Assembly: GCA_030248135.1 (NCBI GenBank)
Contig: JASANC010001189.1
Coordinates: 62,001-126,000 of the forward strand
Source: Theristus sp. LFF4_11
Lineage: Eukaryota > Nematoda > Chromadorea > Monhysterida > Xyalidae
DNA length: 64,000 nt
Direction: 5' to 3'
Part shown: positions 48,597 to 59,600 of the stretch, one piece after another
Numbering within the stretch: position 1 is the stretch's first letter
Layout of the letters: every line of letters starts with the position of its first letter
Notes under the pieces: model-generated
Databases searched by the model: none
Told to the model about the DNA's origin: nothing
Seen by the model: the letters and a program-made list of their open reading frames with translations, nothing else
Position numbers and translations under genes: made by a program

Positions 48597-49890
48597 GTCA
48601 AAGATCGACGAGCAAAGTCCAGATACCGATGCGCGTCGTTGCCCATCACCAACAACGTGAACCGGTGCGTTTTATATCTGAAGTATTCAAGAAAGTACTG
48701 TGGAACACAGAAAAATCATTGGGAACGAGAACCACGACCTGGGTTTGAATCCACATGCTGCAAAAGGTAGGTCCAAATTTACGTCGGAGGCTAATTTTTA
48801 CGAAAGTTTTGCCACATTTTGGCACCTTTGGCGTCAGCGCGGTTCGAATCATAGTTGTTTCAGAGCCGGGTTGGGTTGTTGGGTTGTTTTTGAGGATTTT
48901 TTTTTACAATTCCTACTTTCAGGCCAAAGATCGACGAGCAATGTCCAGACACCGATAGAAGCTTCTGCAAAACCTAGAAGCTTCTGCAATTGGTTTCATG
49001 AGCTTGTTAATGGACCAGACAGCAGTAAAACACTCTATTTTTACGCTTCAGCTGTGAATAAAACTGCTTGTCAACTCTTGGCTGTTGCCGATCGATTTGT
49101 CGCCTCGAGCGCGGCGTTGTCCATAAACAACAACGTGAACCAGTGCGTTTTTCTGAAGTAGTCAATAAACTATTATGGAACACAGAAAAATCATTTGGAG
49201 CGAGAAACACGACCTGTGGTCAGTTTTATAAAAGTGAGTAGTGTCTGAAAAGTGAGGAGTTTTACTCCAGTGGTCAGTTCTATAAAAAGTGAATAGTGCT
49301 TGAAAAGTGAATAGTTCTACTCCAGGGTGTCCCAAAATTTAGACCTTGACAAAATCCGGTTGAATACTTGAACCACAAGTCCATCTTTGATCGAAGTTTC
49401 CCATTGATTGGATTGATATTTCTAATTTCTACGCAAAACTGTTTGTCTTTGAAGCTCATGTCTCGATTATTTTTCCAGAATTTCTCAAAGACTAACTTTT
49501 GGAACACCCTGGAGTAAAAATGTTCACTTTTCAAACACTATTCACTTTTATAGAACTGACCACAGGGTGTTCCAAAAGTTGAACCGTGACATTTTCTGAA
49601 TAAATTTATGGAGGTAAACCAGCAGCATAAAAATAAAATAACTCGGTGCTGATTTTTGCAAAAATATCAAACCAATATCAAGCCTCCGTCAAAAAGTACT
49701 TCAGTTTTAGGTTCAATTCTTCAACCGGAATTCGTTATGGTCTAACTTTCGGAACCTGGAGTAAAACTCCTCACTTTTCAGACACTACTCACTTTTACAA
49801 AACTGACCACTGGTATTGGTTTCACATGCTGCAAAATGTAGGTTGTCCAAATTGATGTTGGACGGTAGGTAACTTTAATGAAGGTTTTTG
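48597..49890 (+). repeat. Direct duplication, second copy interrupted by insertions
   Basis: Copy 1 (about 48597-48835) runs from aggtcaaagatcgacgagca through aacaacgtgaaccggtgcgt and gtggaacacagaaaaatcat to cacatgctgcaaaaggtagg and gtccaaattta. Copy 2 starts at about 48921 with aggccaaagatcgacgagca. It is interrupted by about 170 bases near 48955-49115, and again by the nested elements at 49213-49812. It resumes with cacatgctgcaaaatgtagg and gtccaaattga. Confidence 0.7.
49213..49812. mobile_element. Nested mariner-type MITEs (one element inside another of the same family)
   Basis: Outer arms: gtggtcagttttataaaagt...ggagttttactccag (49215-49270) and the reverse complement ctggagtaaaactcc...actgaccac (49755-49811). 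Inner arms: gtggtcagttctataaaaag...tctactccagggtgtcccaa (about 49274-49337) and ggaacaccctggagtaaa...atagaactgaccac (about 49500-49562). The mariner-like CAGGGTGTTCCAAAAGTT occurs at the inner boundary of each. The outer element's right half resumes at 49563. Confidence 0.75.
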
Positions 49891-50439
49891 CCCCCCCCCC
49901 ATTTTAAAACCTAAAATGGTTTATTTAATTCTGAAAGTGCAAAAATCGAACTCAGCGCGTCAGCGCGGTTCAAAAGCACCTCTTTTTGTAGACCATCAGA
50001 TTTTTGGGAAATGTTTTTAATTTTTTCAATTAAAAATGGGATTTTCACTTTTTTTAACCCTAGCTTGGCCTACTTGTTTTTGTCCGAATTCAAAATTGAC
50101 GATCGTCAAGTTTCCCGAGTCAATTTCCCGATCGTCAAGTCAAGTGTCAAGTCAAGAGTTCCAGAAAAACGAACAGGTCACATCGGCAATTCTAAATTTA
50201 CGCATCAAGCTGCAAGCATAACTTCCACACGCGAGTCGTAGAACCGAAAAAATGATAATACTTGCACACTGTGGTCAGTTTATGGATTCATCTTGATTTT
50301 TGGTTAAGTCATGGACTATAGCAGCAGATTCATTTCATCACATTATTGCATCATTTCATCGGCATGCCAAACAAAACCTTGGTAAAAAACGCACCGCTTC
50401 ATTATGATATACACCTGCCCCGCATCCGCATTGCGCATT

Positions 50440-50520
50440 GCTCATGATCCACTGGCGCGCCTGCACACGCTCCGCACTCAACATAAACTCGTTTGTTAAA
50501 ACGCAGTTATTTTTATTCTT
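50440..50520 (+). repeat. Dispersed repeat A, copy 2
   Basis: tgctcatgatccactggcgcgcctgcacacgctccgcactcaacat, followed by aaactcgttt, matches 22460-22520. Confidence 0.6.
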
Positions 50521-50530
50521 GCTTCTTAAA

Positions 50531-50564
50531 AAGGCTTGGCTTAGGTTAGGATTAGGTTAGGAAC
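50531..50564 (+). repeat. Interstitial telomere-like TTAGGN repeats, copy 2
   Basis: aaggcttggcttaggttaggattaggttaggaacagg is a shorter, degenerate copy of the array at 48251. The same aaaaggcttgg precedes both, so they may derive from one duplicated sequence. Confidence 0.5.
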
Positions 50565-50932
50565 AGGTTTTGCTTGAGCTGTCCAAGAACATCCAATGTT
50601 GGAGCGTGAGTTAACTGGAGCGTAATATCATAAAACGTGCCAACCGGTAAAAAAATAGAAAAGCATACAGTATTGTTAAAAGATGTTTCAAAAGAATTTT
50701 TGACTAATTGTTGTTTGGTTGTTTTCGAGTTTTTCTGAAACTTCGTCTTCTGGTGCGTTCTTGTTGTTGGTATTTCTCCCACAGTAAATTACGCTGCTTC
50801 TGCTGCGCTTTTTCACGACGGCGACGGCACCAGGAACAACCTGAAAAATTGCCAGCAGTGTATTTTTTTATTCATGCGTCTCGTCTAACTGCAGAAACTT
50901 TAGAGTACGTGGCTAGCTGATTAGCTGCCTGT

Positions 50933-51252
50933 TCACTTTTTCGTGGTCAAATTCAATTCCCCGATTCGAATCGAAATCACCGTTATGTTCAGAAAAATAG
51001 AAAAAATAAAAAACTTCAAACCGTATTTCATCAGCCATTTAAGCAGCGCAGCGGTCAAAAGACTCATCAACACGATGCCTCCAATCACCAGAATCATCGA
51101 TCCAACCACGATCAACGGCACTGAACTTATTGTCTTTCCCGTCTTCTCTGGCTTTTGATCTTTGGTGGTGTTTGATATTGTTGTGGCTGTTGTTCTGGTT
51201 GATTTGCTTGGTTTTGTTGCGTATGTGGTTATTCGTGTTGTTCTTCTTTTTC

Positions 51253-51326
<74 letters not shown>

Positions 51327-52723
51327 ATTGTTGTTTCCGTTTGCGTTGTTATGTCAGTCGTTGTTGTTGTTGATGTTGTTTTCGTTTGCGTTGTCACTAA
51401 AAGTTTTGCACAGGATGGGCCAGAAGCAGTGGGTGACAGTTTGATTTCTTATAAGTAGCAACCCGAACCGCTTTCTGCTAAAATTGGAAATCGCTGAAAA
51501 AATCTATTGCATTATTGCATTTTACTCACGATGATTTGCGTCCAATTGTTGTGTTTCAGAGCATGATTTTGACTAATTGGAGCAGCCTTCAATAAAAATT
51601 GCGCCGAAAAAATGTTGCGATTCCGGTGAGCCGTTGGTCTTTTTTAGACAAAACGATGTAAAAGCAAATAAAGCCGGTACGGTTTTTGCAGGACTTACAA
51701 GCAAACAAAAGGTGTCCCTGTTACGGTATTACGTTTCCTAGATTTCTTCTTTTGTCAACAGCATTTCTGTCTTGAATTCTTGTTTTCTATTGCACGTTTC
51801 AATTAAAAATTTTGTTCAAGCCGACGTTTACCCCCTAGTCTTAGTGGCCGTTTAGGTAGTTCAGTTTTCTCTTTTACAACCACAGTCGCATACTCACATT
51901 TCATACAGAAATGCCCACGGTTTTGTGATACTGTGCCATCGAGGGACCTACATCTCCATTCTTCCCGGTGCCCGGTCCAACGTTCACATTTTGCTCCGGG
52001 CACGCATGGCTGCTGTCCATTTGGGGTACATTCTCGGAAGACGATTACTTGAAAAAACAAGAGGTTTGGTTCAATAACTGAATTTTAACGAATCTGAACC
52101 AGCAGTACTGATGTTTCTCTGAGAAACCATTGCTTGTGTTTAAGTTGGCGAAATGTGACGCATTCCAACTAAAAGTTGCCACTAAACTTGAGTTTATGTG
52201 TTCTGCGATTTTTTTGTTATTAGATGTTATAAAAAGTTATGAGATGTTGAAAGATGTTATGAAATTGCTAAATCCGTTTCGTTTGTTAGCAACGATGTCT
52301 CAGTGTTTTGCACACAAACTTTTGCACATCTTCTCGTGGCGTGTGGTGCCCAGAGGACACTGGCATGTCCCGTTGATGCACTCGGCAAATGTCGTCCTGT
52401 TGCATTTTACTCCATTGCCGCACCAGAATCCGCGCACACAGTCAGACACTCCGACATCACACGCATCTCCAAAATCGCCTGCACGTGTTGAAACTTTCAA
52501 CTCGCCAATTTCGGCAAACTGTTATTGATTCAGCCTTTCAATGTGTCTCTGCTATTTATTATAAGTTCGCTGATGTTTTACTCATAAGACCTGTTCTGCT
52601 GAGGAAAAACGCTTTGAGCAGTAGTTGCAGTCCTGCCTGGTGTCCGTCACGTGTACTTTTACCGTCGGTTCGACAAGACAGCAACAGCGTAACAACGATG
52701 ATCGAAAAAACAAGCAGCCGCAT
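50933..52723 (-). CDS. Small EB-module, mucin-like single-pass membrane protein
   Basis: Four exons on the minus strand (52663-52723, 52320-52478, 51898-52047, 50933-51396) join in phase into 277 residues. A signal peptide, MRLLVFSIIVVTLLLSC, precedes a cysteine-rich module (DACDVGVSDCVRG, CGNGVKC, CINGTCQCPLGT) of the EB/EGF-like type. A second cysteine block follows (CTPNGQQPCVPGAKC ... CRSLDG ... CMKC). Then comes a Thr-rich stalk of about 80 residues, mostly Thr, likely heavily O-glycosylated, and a transmembrane helix, LIVVGSMILVIGGIVLMSLL. The short C-terminus contains a further hydrophobic stretch. The Thr run is encoded by a GTT/ACA microsatellite (51250-51395), so its length probably varies. 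The function is unknown. It looks like an adhesion or pattern-binding surface protein. An in-frame ATG at 52873 would lengthen the N-terminus but spoil the signal peptide. Confidence 0.7.
51250..51395. repeat. GTT triplet microsatellite encoding poly-threonine
   Basis: Almost pure GTT and GAT-GTT-GTT repeats on the plus strand read as ACA/ACC/ATC codons on the minus strand, forming the stalk of the EB-module protein. Impure units (tccgtttgcg, gtcagtc) break the run. Confidence 0.85.
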
Positions 52724-53973
52724 TGAAACTTTTGAGATTGCAAGGGGAGAACTTGAAAACAAAGTGAGATGATGACTTAGTACAAAACATAAAATTGGAA
52801 TTCCCAGAAGTGTAAAAGGACCGTGAAAAAAAGGAGACAGTGTTGAAAGTCGAGTTAAGTCGAAAATTATCAATCAATTTACTGCACCAGAGAATAAATG
52901 CGGAACAAACCACGTGGACAAACAGCAGATGTCATTTTTTGATTCATCTCCGGGAGACTAAGCTGGTCCGACGGGACGGAAACGGAAGGTTTGAGTTGAG
53001 GAAGGGATAACGAACAAAGAGAGCGAGTAAAACTAGAGGGGGGAGTGTAAGCGGTGGGGTTGCTATCCAAAAAACATGCTGTGTTGTTTCATGTTTCAAA
53101 TCATTCTAATATTTTTTTCACACGCGTTGGCGCGGAGCTGCCTGCTTGCAATTGCAAGCCACATAGTTACCCCTTCATTACAAATTACAAAACCTGTGCG
53201 ATGTTACCTTGACAAATTTGGGACGAAATTTTTAATTGAGCTTCGTGCATCTTCGGTTCTTCCTTCAAATCAAATATCTAGATATTTAGGTCACAAATTA
53301 CCTCCATCAAAAGCATGGCAATGTTTCACAACGTTTGTCGTTCTCTATTCGTGTCCAATGTTTTCCTTCACTCGTCGCAGCAAATATGAATCATGCAAGG
53401 CAACTAAACATAAAAGTGCCCTTTAACATGTTTGTCGAAAAAAAAACACAAGTTTGGCAATGCAGTTTGTTCGTCTCGTCTCCCCGGTTGTTGTGCACTC
53501 TATGCAGTTACATGGTGGGAGGTGCCTTGACCTGTGCGCGCGTGTTGCTCGTGCATTTTTTATGCGTTCCTAAAAATATCTTTGATCAACAGCAACCTGC
53601 CATTAGATCAATGTTTGTAAACACAGCATACTGCTCTTGCACTGTTTCCCGGACGCAAAATTCATCGCGTGTCCTTCGTGTTATCTGATTCTGTCTGTTA
53701 GGTCATGTTCATTTTCATTTACTCTTTTTTCCGAAAGTTCTTTTTCTTCCTTTTTGACTGCCTTTCAACAGAACTACTCGAGAGTATCATCTTCTCATTG
53801 TTCTATTCTTTTTTCGTTAGATATTCTATCATTCAACAATTTTGGTTTGTTTTGTTTGTTCTTTTTTACTATGCCGCTTCTGTCGAATTTTTCCACTGCA
53901 TATTTTATCGAGTTTGCACTTTGTATTTTTAAGATTGTAAGGAAAACCCGTTCACCTGATCTCGCAACAAAGC

Positions 53974-55962
53974 ATGCTGCAAACGGTCGTAGTCGTCGTT
54001 GGCGTGATTGTGGTTCTGAAAATCTTCTTCAAGTACACAACTGGAAAGCACGAGATTTTGGAAGATTTGAATGGGAGGATCATTCTCATCACCGGTGCCA
54101 CTTCAGGTTCGATTGTTGTTGATTGTTTGAATAAAAATAAGAAATAAAAATAAACGAGTTTCTTCAGTGCACTGTGATGGACAACGCGTGCTAATCGATT
54201 TCGTCTCTTTCCAGGAATCGGTCAGTATTGCGCACAGGAGCTGGCGAAGCATGGCGCGTTCGTGCATTTGCTCTGTCGCAATAAATTGAAGGCCGAACAG
54301 ACGGCGGACACCATTCGCCGGGAGACCGGAAACTCAAACGTGTGGTTTTCCCGGGTGTTTCATTATCCGTTTGTGAGCCGTTAGTTCGATGCGAAGTTCC
54401 ACAAACCGAAAAAACGTTGTTCAGGTGTACGTGTGGTCAGTAGACGTCAGCTCTCTGAAGTCAGTGCGTGAGTTTGCGGAACGCTTTCTCGCGCAAACGA
54501 GTCATCCAATCGATGTGCTTATCAATAACGCCGGCATTGGATGTTAGTATCAAGTAAATAAATATTCATTTGTGTTATAAAAACGGTGCGTTTTATTGTC
54601 AGAGCCGAGCGAAGGCGGTCAGAATGCCATCGCGTAAGCCATCGAATCAACTTCTTTGGTCATTTAGTGTTTGAACACTGCTCAGTAGGTGGATCATGCC
54701 ATTCTCTCAGAGCATATACAGACGGAGTAACACGCTGCTAACGAGGGTGCAAAAATGTTGTCAATCTTGATTCTGCTGCTTGCAGGGCTGGAGGATCGTT
54801 GTGTCACCGAAGATGGACTGGAGATAACCATGGCAACCAATCATTTCGGACACTTCTTACTGACGAATTTGTTGCTCGGCAAGTGGATTTTGTTCGAAAA
54901 GTGACCGGGAAGTGTTGAGTTAATCAAAGAGTATTTGAAAGATTTCGCAAAACTCGCTTCAGACCGACTGAAACAAGCAAAACAAGGTCGCATTGTGAAC
55001 ATTTCCTCGTGCTTGCACTGGTTTGCGTGGCCGGACATGGACGATCTGAACTTTGAACGCAGCTACGACCGGCGCAACGTCTACCACATCAGTAAACTGT
55101 GCAACATTCTGCACACCAACGCGCTCGCTGAACGATTGAGTGCTACTGGTTTGTGTTTTGCTGGGTTCGTTTCCTCCCTGGTTTCTGTATTTAATTGGTT
55201 CGCGGGTCTTTTATGTGTTTTGGTCAGGTTGTTTGGCGTTTCCAAATCCATACTTTTTCCACACGTTGGCCATGCTGAATGTTTGTTGCAGACGTGACCG
55301 CCAACTCACTGCATCCCGGCGTCATTAAAACGCCGCTGTTCCGAACGTGGACTGGCGGCATGGCATTGCTCTACTATATGGGATGGCCGTTTTACAAGGT
55401 GACACTTTTGGATCTTGGGTGATCTTGCTAGTCCAGAATTCGATATTCGTGATATGCATGCCCATGCGATCGAGTAACGAAAGGCAGGGCGGATGCCGAA
55501 GCACGGTGTAGCTGCCAATAATCAATACTGAAGATTAGCTTTTTTGTGCAGACAATTTTCTCCTTCGAACTTTGTTGTCAACCCCTGTGAGTTGTGAAAT
55601 AAAAAAAAATCTCTCTCAGACAAATTTTCAAATGAATCTTGCATAACAATGAGCAGGAAAACGCGGCTGGACAAGAAAGTTCTGCGATTTGCGGCAACCC
55701 GCGGCAGCCGAACCGCTTGCAACAAATCCTCGCTTGGGCATGAGAGTCGATACTTTTCAAACACTTTTTTTTATTATTGCAGAACGTCGAGGAGGGTTCA
55801 CAGACAACGTTGTACGCTGCGACCGCACCGGAGCTGGCCAACGTTAGCGGTTCGTATTTTGCGGACTGCGGCACAGCATTGAAATCACCATTAGCACGTA
55901 GTAAACGATTGGCAGCGCAACTGTGGCAATACAGCGAGCGGGTGACTTCCGTGCAAGAATGA
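53974..55962 (+). CDS. Retinol dehydrogenase-like short-chain dehydrogenase/reductase
   Basis: Seven exons (53974-54106, 54215-54339, 54425-54542, 54786-54878, 54963-55148, 55292-55398, 55783-55962) join in phase into 313 residues. It is a membrane-anchored NADP(H)-type SDR of the RDH11-14 group: an N-terminal helix, TVVVVVGVIVVLKIFF, then the cofactor glycine motif TGATSGIG and LLCRN, which favours NADP. WSVDVSSLKSV, the NNAG motif, NHFGHFLLTN and the active-site Ser in IVNISS follow. The catalytic YxxxK is in YHISK, and the family HPGVIKTPLF comes near the end. Likely substrates are retinoids or other lipid aldehydes at the ER. The sequence does not settle which. The exon 4 donor is GC (ctcg|gcaagt), required to join LLL to DRLKQAKQGRIV. 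It is divergent from the EB-module gene, with starts 1.25 kb apart. Confidence 0.92.
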
Positions 55963-56129
55963 ACTTGTTCATGCTTTCATTACTTCTTCGATACACATTC
56001 GTTTTTCTTGTGGTTCCCCTTGCCAATCGTGCAGCAATCTCTTTTCTGTACATACTGGAGTTTGAATTTCATTTTCATTTTTTACAAATTGTGGCAAGAC
56101 CGCCTCAAGATTGTTTGGTCTGTTTTGCG

Positions 56130-56135
56130 AATAAA
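56130..56135 (+). terminator. Polyadenylation signal of the SDR gene
   Basis: AATAAA lies 168 bases after the SDR stop codon, in T-rich sequence, about 500 bases before the next start codon. Confidence 0.6.
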
Positions 56136-56650
56136 ATCCTGTCTTTCATTGCGCGTTTTTGCAGCAATTCAAACAGTGTTATTATCACTCATTCTAATTT
56201 CGAACAGAAATAACCACCAGGCTTTTTCTTTTTCTGCGATATGAAGCACACAAGCTCAGTTGTTATTTGGCGTCAGCGTAATCAAGCGTAGAAAAAAACA
56301 AATACACAACACGTGGTTGCCATGGGCAGCAAATCGATGTCGTGTTCTTAACGGATCAGTTCACATGTCTAGCTGATAATCTTTTTTGAAAAAAGAAAGT
56401 GCAATGCTGGAATTAAATCCGGGTTTCAGAGGTTGATAACCGACGAAAAGTTATCCACCCTGTGTGATACGGACAGACTTGGTGGCAGAGGCGGTAGTGG
56501 GAATCTTCCAAATTTCTCAACCACCGATTCTCAGCTAGCAATCAGTAAAATAGCTCGGCTTGTAACAAATCAAACTTTCTCACTCCATGCAGAGTGCATA
56601 TCGCTCGATCAGGCGCAAAACACAGACTCGAATCAGATCGCGGCAGTAGC

Positions 56651-59600
56651 ATGGGCAACGGCTCCGCGCACGCCGTGTACGAGGACACCATCACAGAGCT
56701 GCCCGCGTCCGATGCATCTGTGCAGTTCCCCCGTGACCAAGAGCAGACCGTCGGCTTGAAGGGCGCCAAACAGCAGGCCCCAACGTCCACAGAGCCAACC
56801 CCGCCCGATGACCCGCCGCAACCGTCCATGGCGTCGGTCGACTCACAAACCGAGACTAAGAAGAAGCAGACGCACAAAAAGGAAACACCCGAGTTGCCGG
56901 TTATAATTGAAGCGGAGAAGCTTGTCAGCAACCCTGACGCAATTCAGTTCGACCAAGCGCTTGGCATGGTCGGGCCAACCATCGACGAACTGAACTCGCA
57001 GACGACGGCGGACAGTCGCACGATGCAAATCGGTAGTGGCTTCCTGGAGTACTACTGTAATCGGACGCACGGCGACAAGTATCCAAAATGGCTGGCAGCG
57101 CTGTTGCAGCACAACGTCGTCGGCACCATCAAGACGCTATGGCCGTTGTTCGAGACGCCCGATGTTTTGGTAGATGAACACAGTGGAACTCAAAATTATA
57201 GGCAATCAGCTGACTGGCTGATGAGCACGTGCTGCGTGGTTTCTGTGCAGGACAGACTCCGCCTCCACAGCAAAATGCGCCTGCACAGAAAGCAAGCATC
57301 ACATGATGATCAACCAATTAGGTGATTGCCTGTAATTTAGAGTTCCATTGTATAAAAGTACTTACAGTTTTTCACACTCGTTGCTGTTACTAAATTTTCT
57401 CGTGCCAAACGGTCGTCCTTTGCGACAGTGTCATCATATCTGAGGTCTTGCCGGTCTCCGAGACATATCGACCGGTCTTTTCAATCCATCCAACCCAGTC
57501 GATTTCGCAGAGCGCTTCGGCAGCAGCGCCAACGCAAAGCGCCTGGCTTGCGTTCCGTAGTTTCTGGCGGATTCTCTGGAACGGCACTGACGGCTCGGTC
57601 GACATGTGCACAGCAACCGTCGATCACGGAATACTGCAGATCTGCCTCGGCGTGCTGCGACGTGACGACATCAAACCGGAGGTGGAGAGAAAATGAATAA
57701 AAAATGCTTTGGTTGTTATGTTTTTGGGAAACTTTGAAACGCAAAAATGTCCTTATTTTGTGCAGAAATTGCGCGAGTCTCAACAAAAGCATTGGGCTGT
57801 GAATGCTTGCATGGGTAAGTGGCATTTACATAAATCAAGGTGTTTTTATCTGTTGTTCACTTTTTCGTTAGCAGTACCTGGTGCACAAAATTGATGACAA
57901 CGCATTTCATTTTGCAAGTCATTAGTTTGGTCGCAAGAAGTATTAATCGAGTTTTCCGTTATCAGTAAAAAAAAACGTTTTTCGTTAGCCCAGACGACGT
58001 TTGATACATTTCTCTTCCTGTATCACAGAAAGCAATTTCATTATTGTTGAAAAAATAAGTTCTATTTGATCAGGTTTTTCATGTTCAAGTGTAAAACGAG
58101 CAATAAATCTCTTAAAATACCGTTATTTTGAATGACGATGGAAATGTTGACTTTGCCACAGGAATCACGCACAATTGCGTGCGACGGTCGGACGGCTATG
58201 GCAGACGGGTGGCGAGGCAGCACGACGTAATCGCGGTCATCAAACGCTTTTTACAAGTTAGTGGGGAACCTCAACATTATTTCAAATGGTGGTAAAGGTG
58301 AAACGCTCAGGAGAACTTCGTTTTTTCTAGAATCAGTCCAACTTCATTCAACCGTGGCAAACAATTTTATAAATACCGAAATGTTGAGCCGGCATTCCAG
58401 GCGGACATCCCGATAGTGCGCACGAAGGCAGCGATCATCATCGCGCACGTCGTGAACGAGGACGAGATGGGCCTGGTCGATGCGAACGACGACATCATCG
58501 GCATGATCGTGAATGAGCTGCTGCGCAAGGCACTCAAACATGCTGATCGTCGGTGAGTGCGCGGTTTTTGCAGTTCACAACGCTACGCTAAGAAACTTTC
58601 TGTTTTTCAAGTGCCACAAAACAAACACCCATTGGTTTTTCATGAGTGTTATTAGAATAAAACAAATTCATGTGTTGTTGTTGATTGTTGGTGTTGAGGT
58701 GGTGGTGTGTGTGCCGTGTGGTGTACCACGGGTCGCGTGTCAGGTTTATGGTTTACCTCAATCTGGTGTATAACATGATCTTGCTCTTCGACACCTTCAT
58801 ATGGCTCTTCACAATGCAGCCTCTAACTCTACCAATGCACAATGCTTGCTACAGTATGGCCGATTAAACATGGCAGCTTTTTTCAGGGTTCAAGGAGCGC
58901 GCGAAATTTGAATGAAAGAAAAAAAGACGTTCAGAAACCACATTGTGTGCCAAATTTTACTCGTTTTTTTTAAACTAATGGATTATCCGCGCTGTTCTGT
59001 GCATTCTTTCTCCCTTGCACACATGATTGGGAATTATGTTGGCATTTTTGAAAAAGACAACTCCTAGTCTGCGACTGATCCCGCCTTGATGGACTGCCTC
59101 ATTTATTCGGCCGTACTGTATGTAGACTGAATATTTTCACAAGTTTTTTCTTTTAATATTTAGGTCGCGCGGTTTTTCGGTGGACGAGACGATCGACGCG
59201 TTGAACGCGATGGGCAAACACGACGAGAACAAGCAGCGCATGATCACGGCAGGCATCGTGCCGCTCTACGCACAGGTGATCGCGAAGCCGGCGACCAGCG
59301 ACGAACTCGTGAACGCCGTCACGGGCGTCTGGATCATCAGCTTCTCGGAGGAGGGCAGGGACGCCATCAAGAAGCAGTTGCCGCAGTACTCGCAAAGTTC
59401 GTTCACTTAATTGACTTGCTGTTTTTCTGGCGTTCAAAAACACTAGCGGCCGATTATGAATGCTCGATATTGTTTTTTACCGCCAAAAATACATCGCCCG
59501 GATTTTTTAAGAGAAAGTTTGATTTCCCAGTGACTCTTCCCGGCGTCACTTTCTTTCTTTTTCTATTAGCATCGTTTCAAATACTTGTAGTTGGACGTGC

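Larger units (their letters stand above)
48056..50932. other. Spacer filled with duplicated and nested repeats
   Basis: There is no convincing gene between UBA3 and the mucin-like gene. The stretch holds telomere-like repeats (48251-48286, 50531-50564), a direct duplication (48597-48835 against 48920-49890), a nested pair of mariner-type elements (49213-49812) and dispersed repeat A (50440-50520). Short open frames here follow these repeats and are not gene-like. Confidence 0.6.

Noticed and set aside
48737..48753. B-box-like gggtttgaatcc as a tRNA or SINE promoter
   Set aside because: No A box or acceptor-stem pairing is visible. The second copy of the duplicated sequence lacks it.
51130..51458. 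Plus-strand open frames full of Val or Leu repeats
   Set aside because: They are shadows of the GTT microsatellite. The minus strand carries the signal peptide, cysteine modules and transmembrane helix.
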